A stretch of 53,369 bases of DNA, taken from Polaromonas sp. Its GTDB lineage: Bacteria; Pseudomonadota; Gammaproteobacteria; Burkholderiales; Burkholderiaceae_C. The stretch is from the NCBI GenBank assembly GCA_028292745.1, contig JAQGLT010000104.1, positions 1 through 53,369 of the forward strand. Reading direction: 5' to 3'. Position 1 is the stretch's first letter. Every line of letters begins with the position of its first letter. The notes below the pieces were generated by a model. It had not been told where the DNA came from and made no database searches. It worked only from the letters and a program-made list of their open reading frames with translations. A program made the position numbers and the translations under genes. Positions 8,066 to 16,798 of the stretch are shown here, in pieces.

Positions 8066-9574
8066 TCAGGCTTCCTGGTCGATCACCTGCACGCGCACCG
8101 AGTTGAATTTCTTCATCAGCGGCACGAACAGCAGGAAAGCGGCAATCAACAGCAGCACGGCGGGGATGGGCCGGAACAGAATCGAAACCTGGCCCTGGGA
8201 CATCATCAGCGCCTGGCGAAGCGCTTTTTCCATGGCATCGCCCAGCACCAGGCCCAGCACCAGCGGCGCGGTCGGAAAATTGAGCTTGCGCATGGCGTAG
8301 CCGACCAGGCCGAAGCCCACCAGCAGCCCGAGCTGGAAAATGCTGGAGTCGGTGGTGTAGACCCCGACGATCGACACGCCCAGGATCAGCGGGTACATCA
8401 CATAGCCCGGCATCTTCAGCAGCTGGGCAAACACGGCCACCAGCGGCAAATTCAGGATCAGCAGCACCACGTTGCCGATGTACATGCTGGCCACCAGTCC
8501 CCAGAACATGGCCGGGCTTTCCTCGATGAACAGCGGGCCGGGCTTGAAGCCCCACAGCACCAGCGCCGCCAGCAGGATGGCCGTCGTTCCGCTGCCGGGA
8601 ATGCCCAGCGTGAGCAGCGGCACCATCGCGCCGGCGGTGTCGGCGTTGTTGGCCGCCTCGGGCGCGGCCACGCCTTCGATCACGCCGGTGCCGAACTTCT
8701 CGGGATGCTTGGACACTGATTTTTCAATGCCGTAGCTCAGAAACGATGAAATGGTCGAGCCGGCGCCGGGCAGAATCCCGATGATGAAGCCGACGAAGGA
8801 GCCGTTGAGAAAGGCGAAGCGGCAAGCCTTCATGTCCTGCCAGGTGGGCATCAGGTTCTTCAATCCCTTGGGGATCGGCAGCATGTCCACCGGCTTGGAA
8901 TGCTCCATGTTCGCCATGACCTCGCCCACCGCGAAAATGCCGATGGCGACGATCACGAACTCGATGCCGCCCAGCATTTCGGTCTGGCCGAAGGTAAAGC
9001 GCGACGTTGCGGTGAACAGATCGGTGCCCATGCTGGCAATCCAGAGGCCCACCATCATCGACAGCAGGGCCTTGGTCAGCGAGTCGCCGGCCAGCAGCGC
9101 GACCATGGCCAGGCCCAGGGCCATGAGGGCAAAGTATTCGGGCGAGCTGAAGGCCAGCGTGAGCTTGGCCAGCGGCGGGGCCACCAGCATCAGGGCCAGC
9201 GTGCCAATGGTGCCCGCGACAAAAGACGCGATGGCGCTCATGCCCAGGGCGGCGCCGGCCCGGCCCTTGCGCGCCATCTGGTAGCCGTCCAGGCAGGTGA
9301 CGACCGAGGAGGTCTCGCCCGGCACGTTGAGCAGGATGGCAGTGGTCGAGCCGCCGTACTTGGCGCCGTAGTAAATGCCCGCCAGCATGATCATGGCGCC
9401 GGTCGGCTCCATCTTGAAGGTCAGGGGCAGCAGCATGGCGATGGTGGCCGGGGGGCCCAGGCCGGGCAGGACGCCGACCACCGTGCCCAGAAAGCAGCCC
9501 ACGAAGCACATGACGAGGTTCATGGGCGTCAGCGCGACCACGAATCCCTGCATCAATCCACTGAAAATATCCAT
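8066..9574 (-). CDS. tctA: TctA, large permease subunit of a tripartite tricarboxylate transporter
   Basis: This 502-residue membrane protein has about 11-12 hydrophobic segments. GVLPGLGPPATIAMLLP near residues 33-49 and a second copy, GILPGAGSTISSFLSYG near 262-278, are the paired family signatures. YYGAKYGGSTTAILLNVPGE is the highly conserved loop. It forms the channel that accepts substrate from the Bug receptor encoded 66 bases downstream. It lies 12 bases after tctB. The sequence is intact. Confidence 0.95.
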   Translation of the reverse strand: MDIFSGLMQGFVVALTPMNLVMCFVGCFLGTVVGVLPGLGPPATIAMLLPLTFKMEPTGAMIMLAGIYYGAKYGGSTTAILLNVPGETSSVVTCLDGYQMARKGRAGAALGMSAIASFVAGTIGTLALMLVAPPLAKLTLAFSSPEYFALMALGLAMVALLAGDSLTKALLSMMVGLWIASMGTDLFTATSRFTFGQTEMLGGIEFVIVAIGIFAVGEVMANMEHSKPVDMLPIPKGLKNLMPTWQDMKACRFAFLNGSFVGFIIGILPGAGSTISSFLSYGIEKSVSKHPEKFGTGVIEGVAAPEAANNADTAGAMVPLLTLGIPGSGTTAILLAALVLWGFKPGPLFIEESPAMFWGLVASMYIGNVVLLILNLPLVAVFAQLLKMPGYVMYPLILGVSIVGVYTTDSSIFQLGLLVGFGLVGYAMRKLNFPTAPLVLGLVLGDAMEKALRQALMMSQGQVSILFRPIPAVLLLIAAFLLFVPLMKKFNSVRVQVIDQEA

Positions 9575-9586
9575 TGCGGTGTCTCG

Positions 9587-10057
9587 TTATTTTTGAAAAA
9601 GCGTCCCGGCGGGCAGCTGCAGATCAAGCCCCCAGGAGAAAAGCGCGTAAAAGCCCACCGCGCCGCCAATGGCGTAGGCGAGGGCTTCAAGCTGCGAGCG
9701 CCGGAACATGATGGCAATGATGAACCAGGTCAGCAGCCCGAAAGCAAGCATGAAGCCGATCAGCTTGAGGACGGCCACGCACACGGCCAGCGCGAGCCAG
9801 CAGGTCATGGCACGGCGCAGCTCGCCCCACTCGAACGGCTTGTGCTTGGCTTGGGGGTCGCCCTTGAGCACCGTTCCAGCGACCAGAAAAAGCGACAGCA
9901 CCACCATGATGCCGCCGTACCAGCGCGGGAAAAAGCCCGCGCCGGGGCCGTCCTCGGCCATGTAATTCCAGCCCCAGGCCTGGTTCATGATGTAAAAGCC
10001 CAGACCCGCCAATGCCAGGCCGGCCCAGAAATCACCCTTTCGGATGAATGCGTTCAT
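9587..10057 (-). CDS. tctB: TctB, small permease subunit of a tripartite tricarboxylate transporter
   Basis: This 156-residue membrane protein has four predicted membrane segments, the usual TctB size and pattern. GPGAGFFPRWYGGIMVVLSL near residues 32-51 is the family signature. I chose the ATG at 10057 (MNAFIRKGD) because AGGAG lies 6 bases upstream. An upstream ATG at 10096 adds MENRRQMTGQETS and has no such site. It is followed closely by tctA. An 80-base gap separates it from the VOC gene upstream, which probably shares the promoter. Confidence 0.9.
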   Translation of the reverse strand: MNAFIRKGDFWAGLALAGLGFYIMNQAWGWNYMAEDGPGAGFFPRWYGGIMVVLSLFLVAGTVLKGDPQAKHKPFEWGELRRAMTCWLALAVCVAVLKLIGFMLAFGLLTWFIIAIMFRRSQLEALAYAIGGAVGFYALFSWGLDLQLPAGTLFQK

Positions 10058-10137
10058 GCTTGTCTCCTGTCCTGTCATCTGTCTTCTGTTTTCCAACCGC
10101 CTGCCCTCTGCAGGCGGTGGTTTAGCTGCGTGCGCGT

Positions 10138-10938
10138 TCAGGCGTCATTCGGCTGAACCGCGAGTTGCGCATAGCGGCCGATTTCCACCAGCTCGGCCAC
10201 CGTGCCGCCCGGATCGCGGAACTTGACGGGAATGACGCCGGGATCGCTGATCACCTCGCAACCCAGCGCCTGGATGTCGCGGGTCGATTTCTCCAGGTCC
10301 TCGACTTCCACCGCGAAATGGTGGATGCACGGGCCCTCGCCGGCGGCGGTGGATTCGGCGGACGTGGTGCCCTCGTCGTACTTGATGAGGGTGAAGTCGA
10401 TTTCACCGTCGGTCATGTGGCGCGAGGTGTGGTCGCGCGTCTTTTTCGTCTCGGTGTCCCGGAAATCGAACAGCTTCTTGTAGAAATCGCCCACCATCTG
10501 GACATCGTCCACCTTCAGGGAGATGTGGGTGATGCGGTTGATCTTATGGCCGGCGCTGTCGGTCTTGTAGCGGCCGATCTCGACCAGCTCGGCAATGGTG
10601 CCGCCGGGCGCCCGGAACTTGACCGGGATGACGCCCGGCTCGCTCACCACCACGCAACCATTGGCCTTGATCTCTTGCGTCGATTTCTCGATGTCCTCCA
10701 CCTCGATGCCGAAGTGGTGAATGCACGGGCCTTCGCCGGACGCGGTGGACTCGGCCGAGGTGGCGTCATCGTCATAGGTCAGCAGGGTGAAGTCGATTTC
10801 ACCGTCGGTCATGTGGCGCGAGGTGTGGTCACGCGTCTTTTTCGTCTCGGCATCCTGAAAGTTGAACATTCGCTGGTAAAAGTCACCCGTTTTCTGGATG
10901 TCGTCCACTTTCAACGACAGATGTACTATGCGGCTCAT
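10138..10938 (-). CDS. Tandem-duplicated VOC (glyoxalase/dioxygenase-fold) protein
   Basis: The 266-residue protein consists of two vicinal-oxygen-chelate modules, residues 1-124 and 133-256. Read by eye they are about 75% identical (93 of 124 positions). Each carries the candidate metal ligands of the fold: His in HLSLKVDD or HISLKVDD, His in CIHHF, and Glu in AELVEIGRY. Stretches such as TKKTRDHTSRHMTDGEIDFT and PGVIPVKF are identical in both. The start at 10938 has AGGAG 5 bases upstream; an ATG at 11100 would add unrelated residues. It is the first gene of TTT cluster 1 and diverges from the LysR gene. Lyase, isomerase, epimerase or ring-cleaving activity are all possible. Confidence 0.88.
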   Translation of the reverse strand: MSRIVHLSLKVDDIQKTGDFYQRMFNFQDAETKKTRDHTSRHMTDGEIDFTLLTYDDDATSAESTASGEGPCIHHFGIEVEDIEKSTQEIKANGCVVVSEPGVIPVKFRAPGGTIAELVEIGRYKTDSAGHKINRITHISLKVDDVQMVGDFYKKLFDFRDTETKKTRDHTSRHMTDGEIDFTLIKYDEGTTSAESTAAGEGPCIHHFAVEVEDLEKSTRDIQALGCEVISDPGVIPVKFRDPGGTVAELVEIGRYAQLAVQPNDA

Positions 10939-11162
10939 GCGTGCTCCTAAAGGGCGGTAAGGCGCGAAAACACCTTTTCCGAATTTGTATACCCAACCGG
11001 GCTCCTGCGCATCAGGAAAAGTCCGGTACTTGTCGTTCTTCAAGGCCGCACACCGCAGGAAGCGCGGTTTACAACGGCCTCCAAGAACAACACCGGGCAA
11101 TCATGACGAAACTTGAGCGGCCTGTAAAATGCAATGTTTCTTATGATTGATGCAACAGACAC

Positions 11163-12077
11163 ATGAATTTCGACCTGCCCGATTTGCGCGCATTCGTTGC
11201 CGTGGCCAAGCTCGGCAGCTTTCGCGCCGCCGCTGTCGAGCTGCATCTGTCGCAGCCGGCGCTGTCCAGGCGCATTGAAAAGCTCGAACTGGCGCTGGGG
11301 GTGCGGCTGTTTCACCGAACCACCCGCAAGGTGGACATGACGACGGTGGGGCGCGAGTTCTCGCACCGGGCCAACGACCTGCTCAACAGCCTGGAGCAGT
11401 CGCTCATGGGCATACGCGATGTGGCGGCGCACGTCAGCGGCGAAGTCACCATTGCCTGCATACCCTCGGCGGTGCGCTATTTCCTGCCCGGCATCCTCAA
11501 GGCCTTTCACCTGCGCTATCCGCGCATCTTGATCCGCGTCATCGACCAGGGCGCCAACGAAGTGCTGACCACCATCCTGCGCAACGAGGCGGATTTCGGG
11601 CTTAACTACATCGGCACGCAGGAGCCCGAACTGGAGTTCGCGCCGATTTTGAAGGAGGCTTTCGTCGTCGCCTGCACCGCCGAGCACCCGCTGGCCCGCA
11701 AGAAAAAGGTGACCTGGGCAGATTTGACCGCCCACGAATACATGTCGGTGACGAAGGACAGCGGCAACCGTTTTTTGCTGGACCTGGCGCTGACCGACAA
11801 GCCGACGCATTCGCGCTGGTATTGCGAGGCGCAGCACGTCTCCACCCTGGTCAGCCTGGTGGAAGCCGGGCTGGGGGTGGCGGCGGTGCCGCGCCTGGCC
11901 ATGCCGCCGGACGGGCATGCAACGCTGGTCAGCGTGCCGCTGGTCGATCCGGTCATCAGCCGCACGGTCGGCCTGATTCGCCGGCGGGGACGCTCCCTGT
12001 CGCCGGCGGCGCAGGAACTCTACGACCAGATGCTGGCCCTGTCGAACAAGGCCAAGAAGCCAAAACCGGTGCGCTGA
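11163..12077 (+). CDS. LysR-family transcriptional regulator
   Basis: This 304-residue regulator has an N-terminal winged HTH, LPDLRAFVAVAKLGSFRAAA followed by LHLSQPALSRRIEKLE (residues 4-45). The C-terminal part is an effector-binding domain of the periplasmic-binding fold. It diverges from the VOC-tctB-tctA-bug operon with 224 bases between starts, the normal layout for a LysR activator controlling its neighbour. It also lies between the two TTT clusters, and its leader sequence is echoed upstream of cluster 2 (see findings), so it might act on both. The effector is probably the transported acid or a breakdown product, by inference. Confidence 0.93.
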   Translation: MNFDLPDLRAFVAVAKLGSFRAAAVELHLSQPALSRRIEKLELALGVRLFHRTTRKVDMTTVGREFSHRANDLLNSLEQSLMGIRDVAAHVSGEVTIACIPSAVRYFLPGILKAFHLRYPRILIRVIDQGANEVLTTILRNEADFGLNYIGTQEPELEFAPILKEAFVVACTAEHPLARKKKVTWADLTAHEYMSVTKDSGNRFLLDLALTDKPTHSRWYCEAQHVSTLVSLVEAGLGVAAVPRLAMPPDGHATLVSVPLVDPVISRTVGLIRRRGRSLSPAAQELYDQMLALSNKAKKPKPVR

Positions 12078-12078
12078 C

Positions 12079-12100
12079 GCCAGGGCGGCTTCGCCCTGGC
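12079..12100 (+). terminator. Hairpin just after the LysR gene
   Basis: GCCAGGGCG and CGCCCTGGC form a perfect 9-bp stem with a GCTT loop, starting one base after the TGA. No T-run follows. The hairpin also belongs to the flanking module of the dispersed repeat, so it may serve as both. Confidence 0.5.
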
Positions 12101-12310
12101 TGGCAACAACGAGGCCGGGCAGCCTTGTCGCTCCTTAATTCATAGCTGCCAGCGCAGGCGCCGCCTGCGTTGGAGCCTGTTTTGATCAAAAATTTTGTAA
12201 TTTCCCTGGTTTCCCCGGGATTTCTCCTTCCCCCAGCGGGGGCTACCGCATGCACACATTTTTCCGGGCAGGGTCCTTCTTGGCTCCTTCCCCCGCTGGG
12301 GGAAGCGGCT
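12101..12310 (+). repeat. Long dispersed intergenic repeat, copy A
   Basis: The core at 12138-12192 reads CATAGCTGCCAGCGCAGGCG then CCTGCGTTGGAGCCTGTTTT. It is followed by TTTCTCCTTCCCCCAGCGGG at 12222 onward. A further segment, GGCTACCGCATGCACACATT at 12241-12260, ends in CTTCCCCCGCTGGGGG. The core, the CTTCCCC hairpins and the GGCTACCG segment all recur near 22140-22500. The core and first hairpin recur near 27830 and 47540. Confidence 0.75.
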
Positions 12311-12428
12311 GTTGCCCGTCAAGCTGATGTTGCGCCGGCGGCGCGCCAGCTGTTCGCAAGGCTTCAGCCCATCCCGGCGCCGACACGCCGCCAACAGACA
12401 GGGAACGCGTCAAGGGGACACGAAAAGC

Positions 12429-12623
12429 TCAGAACTCTTCGCGCGGGAAGACCGGAGGAATGGGCTCGGCGGCGTTGATCTCGGGGCCCATGGCCGCCTC
12501 GATCTGCTCCATCGCCGTCAGCCAGGTCGACAGGCGCAAGGCCACGTTCTCCAGGTCCTCCTCGGGCAGCGTCAGGCCCTGCATCTGGCTGATGATTTTG
12601 ATTTGCTCGGTGCTGACTTGCAT
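12429..12623 (-). CDS. Small AtzG/GatC-like amidase partner protein
   Basis: This protein of 64 residues starts at the ATG at 12623 (MQVSTEQIKI), with a GGAGAGA-like site upstream. It is predicted to be helical and ends EPIPPVFPREEF. This resembles the C-terminal tail of the AtzG-like (DUF4089) and GatC-like small proteins that wrap around an amidase. It lies 26 bases after the amidase gene, as atzG does with atzE, so it probably forms a complex with that enzyme. Length and position support the call. Sequence similarity is weak, as usual in this family. Confidence 0.68.
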   Translation of the reverse strand: MQVSTEQIKIISQMQGLTLPEEDLENVALRLSTWLTAMEQIEAAMGPEINAAEPIPPVFPREEF

Positions 12624-12649
12624 TTTTCTCTCTCCTGTTTTCTGCCGGG

Positions 12650-14101
12650 CTACTGGCCGGTCGCCAAGGTTTTTTGCAGGTCCGGATGGCTTTGGTGCCA
12701 TCCGGTCGCCTGCTGATACGCATGTCCCACCTGGAACACCGTGCTTTCACCGAAAGGTCGGCCGGCGATTTGCAATGCGAGTGGCAGGCCATCGCTGGAA
12801 AACCCGTTGGGCACCGACATTGCCGGCACATTGGACAGGCTGAAGGGATAGTGCGCGATGCGTCTGCGGATCAGCTTGGGAATGACGTCGCCGGAGTCGG
12901 TGAGGTTTTCCCGCGCGGCCTCGATCAGCCGGGGCGGCGTGACATTGGTGGGCGTCAGCAGCGCGTCGTAGCGCCGCAGCGCATCGAGGACCTGGCCACG
13001 CACCACGGTGCGCGCGCGCATGGCGCGGTGGTAGACCGATGCCGGAATCAGTGCCGATGCGGCCAGCCGCGTGCGCGTTCCCACGTCGAAGCGGTCATAG
13101 CGGTCGCGCAGGTAATTCGCCAGAAACCACGAGGCCACATCGGCATCGGTGGTCAGCATTTGCAGTGGCACGGCCCATTTGGCCAGCGGAAGCGAGATTT
13201 CTTCGATGGTGGCGCCCTGGTCTTTCAGCACCGCCACCGACGCTTCAAAAGCTGCCTGCACCTCGGGGTCCACCCCGTCGCCGTAGGCGATCTCGCGGAC
13301 CACGGCCAGTTTCATGCCGCGCAAATCTCCGTGGAGCGCTTCGGTGAAGCGTGGCACCGGTCGCGGGCTGGACAGCACGTCCCGGGGATCGTGACCGGAC
13401 ACCGCTTCCATGATGGCGGCAATGTCTTCGACCGAGCGGGCCAGCGGGCCAAAGGTGTCGCTGCTGTAGCCCGCCATGACGCCGCCATGGCGGCTGATGC
13501 GGCCAAAGGTCGGGCGCAGGCCGACCACGCCGTTGCAGGACGCCGGCCCCCGGACCGAGCCGCCGGTGTCCTCGCCAATTGAAAAACTGCATTGCCCAGC
13601 CGCCGCCGCAATGCCCGAGCCCGTGGACGAGCTGGAGGCGTCGTAGGCCGGGTTCCAGGGATTGCGGGGCTGACCATACGGAAAGTCGATGGTGCCGCCC
13701 TTGCCCCATTCGTGCTGGTTCTGCTTGCCCAGCAGGATGGCCCCGGCTTGCGTCAGCCGGCTGATGATGGTCGCATCATGGGGCGCCACCATTTCGTGCG
13801 CATCCAGCACGCGGGTGCCCAGCGTGGTGGGAAAACCCAGTGCATGCATCTGGTCCTTGACGCCGTAAGGCAAGCCATGCAGGGGGCCGCGATAGCGACC
13901 CGCCATGATTTCGGCTTCCGCTTCACGGGCCTTTTCCAGCGCCCGCTCCCCCTCGACGGTGATCCAGGCCTTCAGGATGGGCTCGTAGCGCTCGATCCGC
14001 GCCAGGCTGGCGCTGACCAGCTCGACAGGAGAAATCTCGCGGGTCTTGATCAGGTGGGCCTGTTGAATGCAGGTCAGGTAGCTCAAATCGGTAGAGGTCA
14101 T
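12650..14101 (-). CDS. Amidase-signature hydrolase (AtzE/GatA family)
   Basis: This 483-residue serine amidase of the Ser-cisSer-Lys type probably hydrolyses an amide or ureido compound brought in by the adjacent TTT transporter. Lys82 lies in PYGVKDQ, the Gly/Ser-rich signature is SSSSTGSGIAAAAG (157-169), and the nucleophile region is DTGGSVRGPAS with Ser182. Length is normal. It sits between the Bug receptor gene (upstream, 48-base gap) and a small GatC/AtzG-like gene. No gatB is present, so a role in tRNA amidation is excluded. The substrate cannot be read from sequence. Confidence 0.92.
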   Translation of the reverse strand: MTSTDLSYLTCIQQAHLIKTREISPVELVSASLARIERYEPILKAWITVEGERALEKAREAEAEIMAGRYRGPLHGLPYGVKDQMHALGFPTTLGTRVLDAHEMVAPHDATIISRLTQAGAILLGKQNQHEWGKGGTIDFPYGQPRNPWNPAYDASSSSTGSGIAAAAGQCSFSIGEDTGGSVRGPASCNGVVGLRPTFGRISRHGGVMAGYSSDTFGPLARSVEDIAAIMEAVSGHDPRDVLSSPRPVPRFTEALHGDLRGMKLAVVREIAYGDGVDPEVQAAFEASVAVLKDQGATIEEISLPLAKWAVPLQMLTTDADVASWFLANYLRDRYDRFDVGTRTRLAASALIPASVYHRAMRARTVVRGQVLDALRRYDALLTPTNVTPPRLIEAARENLTDSGDVIPKLIRRRIAHYPFSLSNVPAMSVPNGFSSDGLPLALQIAGRPFGESTVFQVGHAYQQATGWHQSHPDLQKTLATGQ

Positions 14102-14149
14102 GTTGTTCAGCTTAAAAGTGTCGATCGTGCTTTTCGCAAGGCCCTTTCC

Positions 14150-15142
14150 TCATTTCGCCAGACCCAGTTCAACCAGGATATTTTTGGTTTGTTCGTAGTC
14201 CTTTTTCAGGTAGGCCGCGGTCTCGCTGGCGTTCTTGTATTCCATGTCCCAGGCATTGGCCTGGGTGTATTTCTTCCAGTCTTCATGCTGCAGCGTTTTT
14301 TGCACGATGGCTTCCCAGCCGGCCACCTGGGCCGGTGGCAGGTCCTTGGGGCCGATCAGCACGGTCCAGCCCTCCATCACCACATTGCCGCCCTGCTCGC
14401 TGCAAGTGGGCACATCGGGAATGGTGCTCGACCGCTTGGGCGTGGTGATGCACAGGATGCGCATGGTGCCGGCCTTGTAATGGGGAATCGAGTTGTTCAG
14501 CAGCTGCGACATGGCGCTGATATGGCCCCCCAGCAGGTTGGTGGAGGACTCCGCCCCGCCGCCGAACACCAGCAGCTTGAGCTTCTTGGGGTCAATGCCT
14601 GCCGACTTGGCCAGCAAGGCGATTGCGAAATGATTGGTGCCGCCCAGCGTGCTGCCCACCGAGATGCTGAGCGAGGTCGGGTCTTTCTTGAGTTGATCCA
14701 TGAACTGCTTCAAGTCCTTGTAGGGCGAGTCGGCACGCACCGTGATGGCGACCGGCTCGCTGCCCAGGTAGGACAGGGGCGTGATGGACGACAAGGAGAT
14801 CGGGCTGCGCCCGGTGATGTGGTTGGTGACCAGGCCGGCCTGGGCGATACCGACAAAGTGAGGGTCGTTCTTCTGGCTCACAAAGTTGTAGGCAATGGCA
14901 CCGCCACCGCCCACCTTGTTGGTGACCACCCCCTCGACCAGTTTGGTTTCGGTCCAGATTTTCTGGATCACGCGCGCCGTCTTGTCGTTTCCGCCACCCG
15001 CGGCAGAGCCGACCACGATCTCCACAGACTTTTCAGGCTTCCACTGCGCCTGCGCCTGCGCGCCGCCCGAGGCCAGCAGCCAGGCGGTGCAGCCAAGGCC
15101 GGCAGCAACACGATAGGTTCGAGAAACTAAAACTTTCGGCAT
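14150..15142 (-). CDS. Bug-family solute-binding receptor of TTT cluster 2
   Basis: This 330-residue periplasmic receptor has a signal peptide ending GGAQAQA, then QWKPEKSVEIVVGSAAGGGND. AGG AGT lies just before the ATG at 15142. The binding loop region (VVGSAAGGGNDKTAR) resembles that of the cluster 1 receptor more than that of the orphan receptor at the left edge. The permease genes are immediately upstream and the amidase is downstream, so its ligand is probably the amidase substrate or a related acid amide (inference). Confidence 0.92.
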   Translation of the reverse strand: MPKVLVSRTYRVAAGLGCTAWLLASGGAQAQAQWKPEKSVEIVVGSAAGGGNDKTARVIQKIWTETKLVEGVVTNKVGGGGAIAYNFVSQKNDPHFVGIAQAGLVTNHITGRSPISLSSITPLSYLGSEPVAITVRADSPYKDLKQFMDQLKKDPTSLSISVGSTLGGTNHFAIALLAKSAGIDPKKLKLLVFGGGAESSTNLLGGHISAMSQLLNNSIPHYKAGTMRILCITTPKRSSTIPDVPTCSEQGGNVVMEGWTVLIGPKDLPPAQVAGWEAIVQKTLQHEDWKKYTQANAWDMEYKNASETAAYLKKDYEQTKNILVELGLAK

Positions 15143-15251
15143 GACAAACTCCTGGATGTAAAAGCCCCGTTAAGGGAAGGCACTGGAAGCACTGAAAACA
15201 CTGGAAAGCACTGGCAAGTGAAGTGAACTGAAAGGACGAAACGGTCCGCGT

Positions 15252-16766
15252 TCATGCGGCCTCGGCCTGCACCACCTGGTTCCTGAATCTGCGCAGCCGG
15301 CCCTTGACGAAGGTCATGCTGATGACCGCCAGCGTCAGCACCGCCAGCACCATCGTGAGGCCGCTGTTGAAGAAGATCGAAGGGCTTCCGCCGGAAATCG
15401 TCATGGACTGGCGGAAAGACTGCTCCATGATTCCGCCAAGCACCAACGCCAGCACCAGGGGCGCCAGTGGAATATCGACCTTGCGGAACACATACCCCAG
15501 CACGCCGAACAGCAGGCACAGATAAAGCTCGATGGTGCTGCCGTTGACGGCATAAATGCCGATGGTGGCGAACACCAGCACCAGCGGCAGCAAGATGCCC
15601 GTCGGAATGTACAGAAGCCGGACAAAAAGGCCGATCAGCGGCAGGTTCAGCAGCAGCAGCATGACGTTCCCGACATACATGCTGTTGACCAGTCCCCACA
15701 CCAGGTCGGGACGGCTCTGGAACAGCAGCGGCCCCGGCTGGATGCCGTACATGACGAAGGCGCCCAGCAGCACGGCCGTGCTTCCCGACCCCGGAACGCC
15801 CAGGGTCAGCAGGGGCACCATCGCGCCGGCAGTGGCGGCGTTGTTGGCTGTCTCCGGGCCGGCGACGCCTTCGATGGCGCCATGCCCGAACTCCTGCGGA
15901 TGCTTAGAGACGTTTTTCTCGATCGCATACGACATGATGGTGGCGATGGTGGCGCCCGCGCCCGGCAGCAGCCCGACCAGAAAGCCGATGGTGCCGCCGC
16001 GCATGATGGGCTTGATGGACCTGCGCCATTCCTCGCGGGTGAGCATCAGCTTGCCCTTGAGGCGAAGAATCTCGCTGCGCTTGTGGAAATGCTCTTCTAT
16101 GGCGCTGAACACCTCGCCCATGGCGAAAAGACCCACCACCACGATCACAAAGCCTATGCCGTCCTGCAACTCGGGAACCCCCATCGCAAAGCGCAGCTGC
16201 CCGCTTTGCAGGTCGGTGCCAACGGTGGCGATTGCCAGCCCGATCATCATGGCCAGCATGCCCTTGGCCGGCGATTTCCCGGTCAGCGACGACACGGCGG
16301 TGAGGGAAAGCAGCATCAGCATGAAATACTCGGGCGGGCCGAACTTCAGGGCGATGCGCGTGAGCGGCACGGCCATCAGCGTCAGCACCACCACGCCGAT
16401 GGTTCCGCCGATGAAGGAGCCCCAGGCCGAGACCGCCAGCGCGGCGCCCGCGCGGCCCTTCTTGGCCATCTGATAGCCATCGATCGCCGTCATCACCGAG
16501 GACGATTCGCCCGGCGTATTGATCAGGATGGAGGTGGCCGAGCCGCCATACTGGGCGCCATAGTAGACGCCGGCCATCATGATGAGCGCAGAGGTCGGCT
16601 CCAGCCCGTACGACATGGGAATCAGCAGCGCGATGCCCGCCGAGGGGCCGATGCCCGGCAGCACGCCGATCACCGTCCCCATCAGCACCCCGGCAAACGT
16701 ATACCAGAGGTTGATGGGCTGCAGGCTGACGTCGAAGCCGTTGAGAATATGAACGATGGATTCCAT
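15252..16766 (-). CDS. tctA: TctA, large permease subunit of TTT cluster 2
   Basis: This 504-residue membrane protein carries the paired signatures GVLPGIGPSAGIALLIP (N-half) and GLLPGAGATIATIMSYA (C-half), plus the loop YYGAQYGGSATSILINTPGE. The start at 16766 (MESIVHILNGFD) matches the usual TctA N-terminus. The frame is open a further 79 codons upstream, but those overlap tctB in another frame. It lies 32 bases after tctB and about 110 bases before the receptor gene. It is similar to, but clearly diverged from, the TctA of cluster 1, so this is not a recent duplication. Confidence 0.93.
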   Translation of the reverse strand: MESIVHILNGFDVSLQPINLWYTFAGVLMGTVIGVLPGIGPSAGIALLIPMSYGLEPTSALIMMAGVYYGAQYGGSATSILINTPGESSSVMTAIDGYQMAKKGRAGAALAVSAWGSFIGGTIGVVVLTLMAVPLTRIALKFGPPEYFMLMLLSLTAVSSLTGKSPAKGMLAMMIGLAIATVGTDLQSGQLRFAMGVPELQDGIGFVIVVVGLFAMGEVFSAIEEHFHKRSEILRLKGKLMLTREEWRRSIKPIMRGGTIGFLVGLLPGAGATIATIMSYAIEKNVSKHPQEFGHGAIEGVAGPETANNAATAGAMVPLLTLGVPGSGSTAVLLGAFVMYGIQPGPLLFQSRPDLVWGLVNSMYVGNVMLLLLNLPLIGLFVRLLYIPTGILLPLVLVFATIGIYAVNGSTIELYLCLLFGVLGYVFRKVDIPLAPLVLALVLGGIMEQSFRQSMTISGGSPSIFFNSGLTMVLAVLTLAVISMTFVKGRLRRFRNQVVQAEAA

Positions 16767-16798
16767 GGCGTGCTTTCTTTTTTTTCTGCTTTTGGCTG

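Larger units (their letters stand above)
12078..12428. other. Gene-free stretch filled by a dispersed repeat
   Basis: No gene is seen. Nearly the whole stretch from 12079 to about 12310 is a copy of the long dispersed repeat. The remainder to 12428 is the tail of the amidase operon on the other strand. Confidence 0.7.
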
